Positions 44,919-53,757 of a stretch of 64,000 nucleotides of DNA are shown here, one piece after another (positions within the stretch are counted from its first letter, which is position 1; each line of letters opens with the position of its first letter). The translations under genes and the position numbers were made by a program. This DNA comes from Nitratireductor sp. XY-223. Its GTDB lineage: Bacteria > Pseudomonadota > Alphaproteobacteria > Rhizobiales > Rhizobiaceae. The notes under the pieces were generated by a model. That model worked only from the letters and a program-made list of their open reading frames with translations. It was not told the origin of the DNA and searched no databases. The stretch covers positions 248,001-312,000 of the forward strand of contig NZ_SPNT01000004.1 in assembly GCF_004959855.1 (NCBI RefSeq), in the 5' to 3' direction.

Positions 44919-45422
44919 ATGGAGCGTCTTGAGTACCCAGCCGTTCTCGGCTTCGCAGCCGCGGGTGCGCATGATGCACTCTTTGCTCTGCTTGCCGAAC
45001 GGCTTAAGGCCAGCGTCGGATTTGAACTCTTAACCGTGCTGGTCGCCGATCCATCGGAACGGCAGTTGAGACGGATCTTTTCAACGGACGAGACCGCCTA
45101 CCCTTTGGGACTGGCCGACAAGGTCGAACCATCGGCCTGGTTCGAGCAGCTCTTTACCCGCAGGGAACCGATTGTCGCCAACAACCGACGGGAAATAGCC
45201 CTCTGGCTGCCCGACTATGACGGCTTCGAGGGCACCGACCTGGGTTCGCTGCTCAACTGTCCGATCGTCGCGGCCGACCGGACCATAGCCATCCTCAACC
45301 TGACCGATCGGCCCGGACAATACGGACCTGAAGCACCGGTGCGGGTCGCACCGGAAACCGCTTTATGCGCGATGGCTGTCTCGACCTACCTCTCCGGCAA
45401 CGAAAATTCCCGCCAAGACTGA
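44919..45422 (+). CDS. GAF-domain protein
   Basis: The protein has 167 residues, almost entirely one GAF-like domain: FELLTVLVADPSERQLRRIFSTDE, the loop VANNRREIALWLPDYDG, and GSLLNCPIVAADRTIAILNLTDR. No output domain is attached, so it is either a stand-alone ligand sensor or an enzyme of the fRMsr-like small GAF type, although the Cys pattern of fRMsr is not seen. It starts three bases after the M24 stop and lies before a symporter gene, in the same plus-strand run. Confidence 0.8.
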   Translation: MERLEYPAVLGFAAAGAHDALFALLAERLKASVGFELLTVLVADPSERQLRRIFSTDETAYPLGLADKVEPSAWFEQLFTRREPIVANNRREIALWLPDYDGFEGTDLGSLLNCPIVAADRTIAILNLTDRPGQYGPEAPVRVAPETALCAMAVSTYLSGNENSRQD

Positions 45423-45487
45423 AGCACCCGAACTGCGTTATGGTTGGTCAGAGATTCTGCCGGCGACATCACGGAGGGGGATCGGCC

Positions 45488-46768
45488 TTGGCTGGAAACA
45501 ACCGCAGGAACATAGCCGCCGGCAGCATCGGAACGGCTCTGGAAATGTACGATTTCGCCGTCTACGGTTTCCTCGCGCCGATCCTCGGCCCGCTGTTTTT
45601 TCCCTCCGACGATCACCTGGCATCGCTGCTTTCGGCCTTCGCCGTCTTTGCGGTCGGCTATCTCGCCCGCCCCCTCGGCGCCGCCCTCTTCGGCCATATC
45701 GGCGACCGTTACGGACGCAAAATCTCCATGGCGGCATCCATTTCCCTGATGGGGATCGCGACGCTGTGCCTTGCAGTGTTGCCGACCCACGCACAACTCG
45801 GAACAACAGCCGCCCTGTTGCTGGTCATCTGCCGCATCGCCCAGGGCCTCTCGCTTGGCGGTGAATATACCGGCTCCATGGTGTTTCTCGCCGAACACGC
45901 GCCGATTGCCCGGCGCGGCGCCATGACGGCAATCTCGCAGACAAGCAGCATTGCCGGTTTCCTCATCGGATCCGGCCTGTGCGCCTTCATCAGCTGGCAG
46001 CTCGGCGAAACCGAGATGGCCGCCTGGGGCTGGCGTATCCCGTTCATCTTCGGCGCCGTCATTGCCGTCGGCGGCCTGGTGATCCGCCGTTTTGTCTCCG
46101 AACCGCCGGGTGTCCTGCGGCAAGACCACCTGCCCGTTCTCGTGGTGTTTCGCGATCACTGGCGCATTCTGTTCCGGATGATCTGCATGCTGATGATGGG
46201 CGGCGTCGGCTTCTATCTGCTCTTCGTCTATGTCGCTGCCTATCTGCGGGAGTTCATGCACTTCACAACGGCGCGGGCGCTGGAGATCAACACGATCAGC
46301 CTGCTGGTCATTCTGCTGACGTCCATCCCGTTCGCGATGCTGTCCGACAGGGTCGGACGCAAGCCGGTGCTCTACGGCGTGGCGATCGCAACGCTGGTGC
46401 TCGGCTGGCCGCTCTGGCAATTGCTTCACCACCAGTCCTTTGCCGTCATCCTCAGCGGCCAGATCGGGCTTGCCCTGATCTCCGCCGCGACATTCGCGGT
46501 GATACCGGCGACGATCTCGGAAATGATGCCGGCGCATATTCGCTGCAGCGGCGCCTCGATCGGCTACAATATCAGTCTCGGCCTGTTCGGCGGCACCGCG
46601 CCTTTCGTCGCCACCTATCTGGTTGAACGGACCGGCGACGATTCCACCCCGGCCTATTACATGATGGCGCTGGCGGTGATCATGCTGTTGGCGCTGCGCG
46701 GCATGAGGGAGACCGCCGGCAAGCCGCTTGCCGTTGAGCCGATTGAGAACCGTGCCGACCCGCCCTAA
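45488..46768 (+). CDS. MHS-type MFS metabolite:H+ symporter
   Basis: The protein has 426 residues from a TTG at 45488, chosen because GGAGGGGG lies eight bases upstream and the family normally starts shortly before NRRNIAAGSIGTALEMYDF. It has about 12 helices. Motif A is GHIGDRYGRK, and SLGGEYTGSMVFLAEHAP is typical of the metabolite:H+ symporter (ShiA/ProP/KgtP) group, which imports carboxylates and betaines. A diverged copy of its 3' end lies at 48184-48270 beyond the amidohydrolase gene. Confidence 0.92.
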   Translation: MAGNNRRNIAAGSIGTALEMYDFAVYGFLAPILGPLFFPSDDHLASLLSAFAVFAVGYLARPLGAALFGHIGDRYGRKISMAASISLMGIATLCLAVLPTHAQLGTTAALLLVICRIAQGLSLGGEYTGSMVFLAEHAPIARRGAMTAISQTSSIAGFLIGSGLCAFISWQLGETEMAAWGWRIPFIFGAVIAVGGLVIRRFVSEPPGVLRQDHLPVLVVFRDHWRILFRMICMLMMGGVGFYLLFVYVAAYLREFMHFTTARALEINTISLLVILLTSIPFAMLSDRVGRKPVLYGVAIATLVLGWPLWQLLHHQSFAVILSGQIGLALISAATFAVIPATISEMMPAHIRCSGASIGYNISLGLFGGTAPFVATYLVERTGDDSTPAYYMMALAVIMLLALRGMRETAGKPLAVEPIENRADPP

Positions 46769-46793
46769 TGTTAAGACGGGGAGGATCTTCAAC

Positions 46794-48020
46794 ATGACGG
46801 CTTGTATCCTGGCAAATGCGCGGCTTTTCGACGGTGTGTCGGAGACGATAATGGAGCCCGCCGATGTTCTCGTCGCCGACGGTTACATCCGCGAGGTCGG
46901 CGTAGGGCTTGCCTTTCCGGATGCAGACCGCATCGATATCGGCCGGCGCTTTCTCATGCCCGGCCTCATCGACGCGCATTACCACGCCAACACGCCGAGC
47001 TATGATTTCTATGGTACCGACCGCATGCCGGCGGCATTGCTGGGCGCCCACGCGGCGCGGCTTTTGTCCGGCGCGCTCGATCGCGGCTATACGACTCTGC
47101 GCGACGCCGGCGGCGGCGATCTCGGCCTGAAACTTGCCATCGACGAGGGCCTCATCGACGGGCCGCGATTCTATTTTCCCGGACGGGCACTCACCCAGAC
47201 CGGCGGTCATGGCGATATGCGCCGGCGCAACTATGTCGAGCCGTGCGGCTGTGCCTATTCGGGCATCGTCACACAAGCGGTTGACGGGCCCGACGAGGTG
47301 CGCAAGGCGGCGCGCGAGGAGTTCCGCAAGGGCGCGACGCACATCAAGATATTCGTTTCCGGCGGCGTGTCGACCGACCTCGCGCCGCTGGACATGCCGC
47401 ATTTCTCCGATGCCGAAATCGCCGTCGCCGTCGAAGAAGCCGAGCGGCGTGGCAGCTATGTCATGGCCCATTGCCACACGGACGACGCGGCACGGCGCTG
47501 CCTGCGGCTCGGCGTGCGCACCATCGAGCACGGCAGCCTCATCGAGGCGGAGACCGCCGGCATGATCGCGGCAAGCGGCGCCTTCGTCGTGCCGACGCTC
47601 TCGGCCGGCGAACTGATCGCCGAAAACGCCGAAGCCCTCGGATTGCCGGCATCCGCCGCCGAGAAGGTCCGCGAGGTCAACCGGCGGTCGCTTGAAGCGG
47701 TGGCCAATTGCGCCGCAGCCGGGGTCAAGCTCGGCCTCGGCTGCGACCTGCACGGCCATGAATTCGTCAAGACGCAGGGGCGCGAACTGTTCCTGCGCGG
47801 CAAGGTCCAGCCGGCGATCGACGTCTTGCGGTCGGCAACCTCGGTCAATGCGGAGATCGTCCAGGCCGAGGGCCGGCTCGGCGTCGTCGCGCCGGACGCG
47901 TATGCCGACCTCATCGTCGTCGACGGCGATCCGCTCGCCGATCTTTCGATCTTCATCCATTCGAGCGAAACCGTGGCCCTTGTCATGAAGGGCGGGCGGA
48001 TCGTGCGCTCGCGGCTCTGA
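46794..48020 (+). CDS. metal-dependent amidohydrolase (imidazolonepropionase/prolidase-like)
   Basis: The protein has 408 residues from the ATG at 46794 (GGGGAGG upstream). Amidohydrolase-superfamily landmarks are present: HxH in LIDAHYHAN (about 65-70), the Lys that can be carboxylated in THIKIFVSGG, His in VMAHCHTDDA, His in TIEHGSL, and Asp in GLGCDLHGHE. This subgroup includes Xaa-Pro dipeptidases and other amide hydrolases. Within this locus it could split a peptide-like or ring-opened product; the substrate is not proven. It lies between the symporter gene and a remnant copy of the symporter's 3' end. Confidence 0.9.
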   Translation: MTACILANARLFDGVSETIMEPADVLVADGYIREVGVGLAFPDADRIDIGRRFLMPGLIDAHYHANTPSYDFYGTDRMPAALLGAHAARLLSGALDRGYTTLRDAGGGDLGLKLAIDEGLIDGPRFYFPGRALTQTGGHGDMRRRNYVEPCGCAYSGIVTQAVDGPDEVRKAAREEFRKGATHIKIFVSGGVSTDLAPLDMPHFSDAEIAVAVEEAERRGSYVMAHCHTDDAARRCLRLGVRTIEHGSLIEAETAGMIAASGAFVVPTLSAGELIAENAEALGLPASAAEKVREVNRRSLEAVANCAAAGVKLGLGCDLHGHEFVKTQGRELFLRGKVQPAIDVLRSATSVNAEIVQAEGRLGVVAPDAYADLIVVDGDPLADLSIFIHSSETVALVMKGGRIVRSRL

Positions 48021-48042
48021 TCGAGGAAAATCGAAGGGGCGG

Positions 48043-48186
48043 CTAAAACCGGCCCTTCACACCGATCTGCCCGGAGAACTGGAACGAGCCGGAAGTCTCG
48101 ACCAGACCCTCGGTGCCGGCGGTCAGAACCCATGCGCCGCCGGTGTCGTATTCGCCGGAAAGCCCGACAAATCCGCCCTGTTCATG
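48043..48186 (-). pseudogene. C-terminal remnant of an autotransporter beta-barrel
   Basis: On the minus strand about 47 codons read EHEQGGFVGLSGEYDTGGA, then WVLTAGTEGLVETSGSF and FSGQIGVKGRF before a TAG. The alternating strands, with Phe as the last residue, are the mark of outer-membrane barrel C-termini. Upstream of about 48186 the frame runs into the symporter remnant on the other strand, so the rest of the gene is gone. Confidence 0.6.
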
Positions 48187-48270
48187 CTCGCGGCGCTCAG
48201 CGGCATGCCAGGGACCGCCGGCAAGCCGCTTTCCATGGAGACCGTTGAGAACCCCGTGCCCGGACGCTAG
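48184..48270 (+). pseudogene. 3'-end remnant of a second MHS symporter gene
   Basis: The 28 codons plus stop (MLAALSGMPGTAGKPLSMET, then VENPVPGR) align in frame with the last 28 codons of the intact symporter (MLLALRGMRETAGKPLAVEP, IENRADPP). Roughly 70-75% of bases match, with a perfect block over GACCGCCGGCAAGCCGCT apart from its first bases. It abuts the autotransporter remnant on the opposite strand. Confidence 0.65.
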
Positions 48271-48309
48271 GTTTACTGGCGACAACCACCGACGGGAGCG
48301 CAAGAGCAG

Positions 48310-49635
48310 ATGCCACAGGCACAAACACCGGTGCCGGTCACCGGCCTGATGCCGCTCCTGCCGATCCTGTCGATCAATTTCGTCGGCACGCTGGGTTTCA
48401 GCATCGTCCTGCCCTTCCTCGTCTTCCTCGTCGCCGACTGGGGCGGCAATGCCATCATTTTCGGCGCCCTCGCCTCGACCTATTCAGCCTTTCAACTGAT
48501 CGGCGCTCCGATCCTCGGCCGCTGGTCCGACCGGTTCGGCCGGCGCAAGGTGCTGCTCCTGAGCCAGCTCGGCACGCTGTTGTCGTGGATCATCTTCCTT
48601 GCCGCCTTCCTGCTGCCCGCGAATACGCTGCTATCGGTCGATTCGGCCCTGCTCGGCCAGTTCACGCTGACCCTGCCGCTGCTGGTCCTGTTCATCGCGC
48701 GCGCCGCCGACGGGCTGACCGGCGGCAACGTCTCCGTCGCCAACGCCTATCTCGCCGACATCACCGACGAAAGCCACCGGACGGAGAATTTCGGCCGCAT
48801 GGCGGTTTCCACCAATGCCGGCTTCATCCTCGGTCCAGCGCTCGCCGGCATCCTGGGTGCGACCGTGTACGGTCCGGTTTTGCCGGTGATCGCGGCGCTG
48901 CTGATCTCGGCGCTTGCGGCGCTGATGATCCAGTTCGGCCTGCGCGAGAACCGGCCGCTCCCGCTCAACGCCAAGCCCGGCATAAAAAACGCCTGCAAGG
49001 TCTTCGGCCAGGAAACAAAGGAATGCTATCAGCTCAAGGGCTGCGACGAGACGTCGACGGCAAGCATCCTGAAACTGCCGCACATGCCGGCGCTGCTGGC
49101 GGTCAATTTCCTCGTCATGCTCGGCTTCAGCTTCTTCTACGTCGCCTTCCCCACCCACGCGGCCCTGGGCCTCGACTGGTCGGTGACCGATGCCGGCACG
49201 TTCTTCGCGGTTCTGAGCCTTTTATTGGTGGCGGTGCAGGGTCCGGTGCTGGCGCGGTTGTCGAAAACGGTGCCCGAGAAGGCGCTCGTGGTGGGCGGGA
49301 GCCTGATCCTCGCCGGCGGTTTCGCCCTTCTTTTGAGCGGCGCCGGGGTCGTCGTCTACACGGCCGGCGCGCTGATCGCCCTCGGCAACGGCTTGATGTG
49401 GCCGACCTTCATGGCCATGCTGTCGCGGCTTTCCGGCGAGCGGCTGCAGGGCGCCGTGCAGGGCCTGGCGAGCAGCATGGGCGCGGCAGCCAGCATCGCC
49501 GGACTGATCGCCGGCGGGCTGATCTACACATGGGTGGGTCCCTGGGTGTTCGTGCTTTCCGCCGTGACAATCGCCGCAACGGCAGCGCTCGCCTCGGCTC
49601 TTCCAGGGTCAGGAACCGCATCGTCGCTACATTAG
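48310..49635 (+). CDS. MFS transporter (DHA1/TetA-like)
   Basis: The protein has 441 residues with 12 helices. Motif A is GRWSDRFGRRKVLL between helices 2 and 3, and FILGPALAGILGA in helix 5 resembles motif C of drug exporters. A central cytoplasmic loop (about 210-255) holds two Cys (IKNACKVFG, KECYQLKGCDE), which is uncommon. No regulator is adjacent. Export of a small toxic compound is the family default; the substrate is unknown. Confidence 0.9.
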   Translation: MPQAQTPVPVTGLMPLLPILSINFVGTLGFSIVLPFLVFLVADWGGNAIIFGALASTYSAFQLIGAPILGRWSDRFGRRKVLLLSQLGTLLSWIIFLAAFLLPANTLLSVDSALLGQFTLTLPLLVLFIARAADGLTGGNVSVANAYLADITDESHRTENFGRMAVSTNAGFILGPALAGILGATVYGPVLPVIAALLISALAALMIQFGLRENRPLPLNAKPGIKNACKVFGQETKECYQLKGCDETSTASILKLPHMPALLAVNFLVMLGFSFFYVAFPTHAALGLDWSVTDAGTFFAVLSLLLVAVQGPVLARLSKTVPEKALVVGGSLILAGGFALLLSGAGVVVYTAGALIALGNGLMWPTFMAMLSRLSGERLQGAVQGLASSMGAAASIAGLIAGGLIYTWVGPWVFVLSAVTIAATAALASALPGSGTASSLH

Positions 49636-49832
49636 CGACGCCTCCCCGGCGGTGCGTCGAAACTAAAGCGGGCCTGGCGATCGGAATTTTCGATCAGCAT
49701 TGCGCGGCAAACAGCCTACAAAGACACAATTCAGTTCCTACATGATTTGTTGAAAGGACCTGGACCGTGACCACCGGTTCCTTTCGAATTCGCCGCCGTT
49801 TGACGGACCGCTAACCAGCGAAGGAAATCGCC

Positions 49833-50042
49833 ATGGGACAAGCACTTCAAAATCTGTGGAGGCGCCTGAGCATTGTCGAAGCGCGGATTCAGCAGGAGAA
49901 TGCCCGGTTGCAGGCCGACGACGTCCGGCTGTCACTGCTCAAGCAAATGAAAGCTGACCTGCGTACCCGTATCCGAGCGGCCGAAGTTGATGATCGTCAG
50001 CCCGCGCCGGACGCAGCTCAGGACACCAGATTGCCGGCCTGA
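49833..50042 (+). CDS. DUF465/YdcH-like small coiled-coil protein
   Basis: The protein has 69 residues with a good ribosome site (AAGGA). It is mostly one charged helical hairpin (IVEARIQQENARLQADDVRL and LKQMKADLRTRIR), which resembles the short DUF465 proteins common in alphaproteobacteria (pattern E..RP..D...I..LK..KL.LKD.I). The last 18 residues are polar and low in structure. Function is unknown for the family. Confidence 0.6.
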   Translation: MGQALQNLWRRLSIVEARIQQENARLQADDVRLSLLKQMKADLRTRIRAAEVDDRQPAPDAAQDTRLPA

Positions 50043-50110
50043 TCTGCTGATAAAGCCCGTAATTTTTAGCTTTTGGTCCGGCCGCGGCACACCAGTTGCC
50101 ACGGTTGTTT

Positions 50111-51748
50111 TCAGGAGTCGTCGTCTTCCTGGCCGCCTTCCTTCGCCAGGTGCGGCGGCATACGCAAACCGTCGGCCTCGAGTTCCTCCGGGTCCCAATA
50201 GGCAATGTAGATTCCTTCGGGCTCCCTGGTATCGGTCATTTTTTCGACGATTTCCGGCGTGCGCGTTATGCGCGTGTGGTGCCGGCGGGCCCACTCAAAG
50301 TGCAGGGCCTCAAGACGCCGGAGCTGGTCCTCATGTTTCGGGCTGGCGCCAAGGTCGAACAGTTCCGCCGGATCGGACTCAAGATCAAAGAGCATCGGGC
50401 GCATCTTTTCGACATGGATGTACTTCCAGCGCCCGTCGAAAACCATGACGAGGCGCGCATCGCTTTGATCCACGTTGACCGCCCGCCGCGCGTCACGCGT
50501 CGCGTAGTCGTATTCCGAAATACAATGGTCGCGCCATTCGGTTTGCCGGTCATGCAGCAGCGGCTGCAGCGACCGGCCTTCCAGGATATGCGGCTTGGGG
50601 CCGCCGCCGAAGTACTCCAGAAATGTCGGCGCCAGATCGATGCCCTCAACAAGCGCGTCCGTTGAAGTACCCCGGGTCGCATCTGCCTGCGGGCGCGGGT
50701 CGTAGACAATCAACGGGATCCGCGCCGAGCAGTCGTAGAAGAGATCCTTTTCGCCGAGCCAGTGATCGCCCATGTTGTCGCCGTGATCGGAGCAGAAGAC
50801 GATCATCGTGTCGTCCATGCGTCCGCTTTCTTCCAGATACTGGAACAGGCGGCCCATATTGTCGTCAAGTTCCTTGATGAGACCCATATAGACGGGCGCC
50901 ACGATGTCACGCACATTGTTGCGCGAAAAGCTCTTGCATATCCTTGTGTTGGCCCATGCCTGCATGAGCGGGTGGTCGTGTTCGTTGTCGCGCCGGTTGA
51001 CCGGCGGGACATCCACAGCCGCGTACATGTCATTGTAGGGCGCCGGCGCCAGATAAGGCCAGTGCGGCTTGATATAGCTGAGATGGCACAGCCACGGCTT
51101 GTCGCCCTGTGCCTCCATGAATTCAATGCCCCGGGTGGTCAGCCAGGCCGTTTCCGAGTGCTCCTTGGGCACCCGCGCGGGTAGAGGGGCGGTTTCGAGA
51201 AGCCATCCCGATTTCAGTTCTCCGTCCGGGCCGATCGCGGTGTTGGCCCATTCCTCCCACGGCGTGTCGCCGCCCATATTGTGGTCGCGCAGATACTGCT
51301 CATAATCTTCCGCATGGCGATTTATGTCGGTGGCGGCGTTGGTTCCGTCATCGCGGACGAACACCTCGAAACCGCATTCGCTGACAAGCGCCCCGATGGT
51401 GCTTTCGGGTTCGATCCCCAGTCTCTCCATACCCTCCAGATCGGCCCTCATATGGGTTTTGCCGACGAGGGTGCTTTGGATACCCAGTTCACGCAGATGG
51501 TCGCCAAGAGTCGGTTCGCCCACACGCAGGGGAAATCCGTTCCACGTTGCGCCATGGCTGCGCACATAACGGCCGGTATAGAAGCTCATCCGGCTCGGTC
51601 CGCATATCGGCGACTGGACATAGGCCCGATCAAACCGCACGCCCTTTTCGGCCAACCGGTCGAGGTTCGGCGTCTCGATATGGGTGACGCCGTAGCAGCT
51701 CAGATAATCCCAACGCAGCTGGTCTGCCATGATCCAAAGCACATTCAT
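50111..51748 (-). CDS. sulfatase/phosphonate monoester hydrolase-like enzyme
   Basis: The protein has 545 residues of the alkaline phosphatase superfamily. The maturation motif is CGPSR at 49-53, in which Cys49 would be turned into formylglycine. Metal ligands are in MADQLRWD at the start and FCSDHGDNMGDH mid-protein; KTHM and HLSYIKPHWPY add further active-site residues. The overall pattern is close to phosphonate/phosphodiester hydrolases of rhizobia as well as to choline-sulfatase-type enzymes, so sulfate or phosphonate ester is open. There is no signal peptide, so it is cytoplasmic. It stands alone. Confidence 0.9.
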   Translation of the reverse strand: MNVLWIMADQLRWDYLSCYGVTHIETPNLDRLAEKGVRFDRAYVQSPICGPSRMSFYTGRYVRSHGATWNGFPLRVGEPTLGDHLRELGIQSTLVGKTHMRADLEGMERLGIEPESTIGALVSECGFEVFVRDDGTNAATDINRHAEDYEQYLRDHNMGGDTPWEEWANTAIGPDGELKSGWLLETAPLPARVPKEHSETAWLTTRGIEFMEAQGDKPWLCHLSYIKPHWPYLAPAPYNDMYAAVDVPPVNRRDNEHDHPLMQAWANTRICKSFSRNNVRDIVAPVYMGLIKELDDNMGRLFQYLEESGRMDDTMIVFCSDHGDNMGDHWLGEKDLFYDCSARIPLIVYDPRPQADATRGTSTDALVEGIDLAPTFLEYFGGGPKPHILEGRSLQPLLHDRQTEWRDHCISEYDYATRDARRAVNVDQSDARLVMVFDGRWKYIHVEKMRPMLFDLESDPAELFDLGASPKHEDQLRRLEALHFEWARRHHTRITRTPEIVEKMTDTREPEGIYIAYWDPEELEADGLRMPPHLAKEGGQEDDDS

Positions 51749-51813
51749 CGAAAAACCCAGCCACTTCCTGATTTGAGACTCAAAAACAATGTGTAGTGCC
51801 GCGGCGCCTTTTG

Positions 51814-52491
51814 CTAGCGCGGCGGTCGGAACAGCCCTTCCGATTTAAGGATCTCGACATTTTCGGCTTCACGTTTCATGGCCCTTTGCACGGCGGGGCG
51901 CTGGTTGCTGAGCTCGAAGTGGCGGCGCAGGTTCGGGAAATTCTCATCGGGAAAACCGACACTGGTGATGCGCCCCCAGACCCAGAACAGATAGGCGTCG
52001 ACAACCGACCATTCGGCCCCGTACCACCAGGGGCCGTCTTCCAGTCTCTCTTCGATCATCTGCATGATCGGCATCATTGCTTCCATGCCATTGGGACGCA
52101 CAAGTTCGAAGGACTTTTCAACGTCCGACATGAATTTCATGGGCATTGTGATGCGCGTCGCGGTGGGATGAACCGTTCCCGCAAAGAACGCCAGGTCGCC
52201 CGTATGATTGATGGATTCGAACGGATCCGATGTCTGCGGCAAAAGTGCCGCATCCGGGAACAGTCTGTGCAGCCAGCTCAAAATAGCGACATTTTCTGTC
52301 AGCGGCACGCCGTCGATAAGAAGAGTCGGGACTTTTCCCTTCGGATTCAGTTGCAGAAATTCCGGCGATTTCTGCTGATTGGCGGCAATGCGCACGAGCT
52401 CCGTTTCAAAAGGGACACCGGTTTCTTCCAGAGCAATTGTCGCAGCCCTGGCGCAGGTTCCGGGGGCAACAAAGAGCTTCAGTTGCGGCAT
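51814..52491 (-). CDS. glutathione S-transferase family protein
   Basis: The protein has 225 residues from the ATG at 52491 (GGAGG eight bases upstream). It has an N-terminal thioredoxin-like domain (LKLFVAPGTCARAATIALEE, cis-Pro in KGKVPTLLIDG, glutathione-binding LTENVAILSWL) and a C-terminal helical domain with WSVVDAYLFWVWGR. It resembles beta-class-like bacterial GSTs with a Cys near residue 12. The substrate is unknown. It is divergent from the TAXI binding-protein gene. Confidence 0.9.
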   Translation of the reverse strand: MPQLKLFVAPGTCARAATIALEETGVPFETELVRIAANQQKSPEFLQLNPKGKVPTLLIDGVPLTENVAILSWLHRLFPDAALLPQTSDPFESINHTGDLAFFAGTVHPTATRITMPMKFMSDVEKSFELVRPNGMEAMMPIMQMIEERLEDGPWWYGAEWSVVDAYLFWVWGRITSVGFPDENFPNLRRHFELSNQRPAVQRAMKREAENVEILKSEGLFRPPR

Positions 52492-52602
52492 ATGTGCGGC
52501 CTCCATCGTAGCAGTCCGACCCGTTGTCTATTCGACACGCGGTGACAGTTGCATCAAAGTGCTTGCTATTGAAACCAGATTGCGCAAAATTGTCAAAAAA
52601 AA

Positions 52603-52639
52603 TCGATAAAACCGATAAATACGTGTTAAGATCGATAAA
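52603..52639 (+). promoter_or_regulatory. CGATAAA direct repeats before the TAXI operon
   Basis: Three YCGATAAA units start at 52603, 52612 and 52632, just before the ribosome site AGGAGG of the TAXI gene. The spacings are 9 and 20 bp. They could be operator sites or simply AT-rich leader sequence; there is no local regulator gene to match them with. Confidence 0.3.
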
Positions 52640-52651
52640 GGAGGAGCAAAC

Positions 52652-53695
52652 ATGAAAAGACAATTCTTCGTGGCGGTTGCCGCTTCCCTGTGGCTGGCGG
52701 CAGGCGCCAACGCACAGAGCATTCTCACTGCCGAGACGGCGGCGCCGAACACCACTCCGGGCATTTCCATCATATCGCTGTCGGAAGCATCCGCAAAGGC
52801 GGGCGTTGCCGATATCCAGGTTTCGGCCGGCCAGACCCTGACCAACTCGGTTCAAAACGTCGCCGAAGGCAAAACGGATATCGCAGCGGCACCGTTCATC
52901 CTTCCCTTCATGCTGTCGCGGGGCGTCGGGCCCTATGCCGGACTTGGAGCTGAGGAAGGCGCGAAGCTCGCCGCAAATCTCGCCGTTCTTTATACCTACC
53001 GGATCTCCGTTCAGGGGCTCTTTGCCTATGACAGCGCCAATATAAGCGGTTGGGACGGGCTTGAGGGCAAGACCATCTACAACGGCCCGCCGCGCGGCGC
53101 GGCGCTGACCAATGCCCGGCTGCTGATCAAGGTGAACACCGGCATGGAGGAAGGCAGCGGTTACGACGGCATCCAGGTCAATTGGGGCCAGGCGGTCAAG
53201 ACCATCCAGGACGGTTCGGCGGACGCCATGGTGCTACCGATGTCGTTCCCGGATCCCCGCGTGACGGCAGCCCTTGCCTCGGGCAACATGACGATTTTCT
53301 CGGTATCGAAGGATGTCTATGAAAGCGAAGCGTTCCAGAATGTCGGGAACCTGCCCGGCACCGTGATGTTCGAAATGGCGGTCGCCGATATGGGCTATGG
53401 GGACGGCGTCACCATTGCCTCGGAAGACGATATGTTCCGCGGACCCGCCACGGTGGGCGCAGACATCGTCAATGTCGATTTGGACTTCGACCTGGCGAAG
53501 GCGCTGACCGCCGCGTTCATCGAAAACATCGAGTCCATCTACCATGCCAAGGCGCCTTTCATGGCGAGCACCTGGCACGGTGAAACGGATATCGCCATTA
53601 CCGACATGTGCGGCAACAATCCGTTGAAATACCATCCCGGCGCTGTGGCGGCCTGGGAGGAAGCGGGATACTCTATTCCTGACTGCGCCAAGTAG
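52652..53695 (+). CDS. TAXI-family TRAP solute-binding protein
   Basis: The protein has 347 residues with a signal peptide (MKRQFFVAVAASLWLAAGANA). The mature part has the TAXI-type TRAP receptor pattern: the DIAAAPFILPFML region, LFAYDSANISGWDGLEGKTI and AAFIENIESIYHAKAPFMAS. TAXI receptors feed fused TRAP permeases and often bind glutamate-like or aromatic acids. The ribosome site AAAGGAGG is strong. The fused permease follows after 62 bp that hold a strong hairpin. Confidence 0.9.
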   Translation: MKRQFFVAVAASLWLAAGANAQSILTAETAAPNTTPGISIISLSEASAKAGVADIQVSAGQTLTNSVQNVAEGKTDIAAAPFILPFMLSRGVGPYAGLGAEEGAKLAANLAVLYTYRISVQGLFAYDSANISGWDGLEGKTIYNGPPRGAALTNARLLIKVNTGMEEGSGYDGIQVNWGQAVKTIQDGSADAMVLPMSFPDPRVTAALASGNMTIFSVSKDVYESEAFQNVGNLPGTVMFEMAVADMGYGDGVTIASEDDMFRGPATVGADIVNVDLDFDLAKALTAAFIENIESIYHAKAPFMASTWHGETDIAITDMCGNNPLKYHPGAVAAWEEAGYSIPDCAK

Positions 53696-53710
53696 CCTTG
53701 GCACGGTCCG

Positions 53711-53733
53711 GCCGGGCAGGCACCCTGCCCGGC
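53711..53733 (+). terminator. intercistronic hairpin after the TAXI gene (no T-tract)
   Basis: A perfect 10-bp stem (GCCGGGCAGG/CCTGCCCGGC) with a CAC loop lies between the binding-protein stop and the permease start. There is no following T-run. Because the permease must be co-expressed, it more likely limits read-through or protects the upstream mRNA than ends transcription. Confidence 0.55.
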
Positions 53734-53757
53734 TGATGGGGTGTCTCGGGGACGCAA

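Noticed and set aside
49636-49659. CGACGC...GCGTCG stem after the MFS gene as a terminator
   Set aside because: The stem is only six base pairs with a long GC-rich loop and no T-run.
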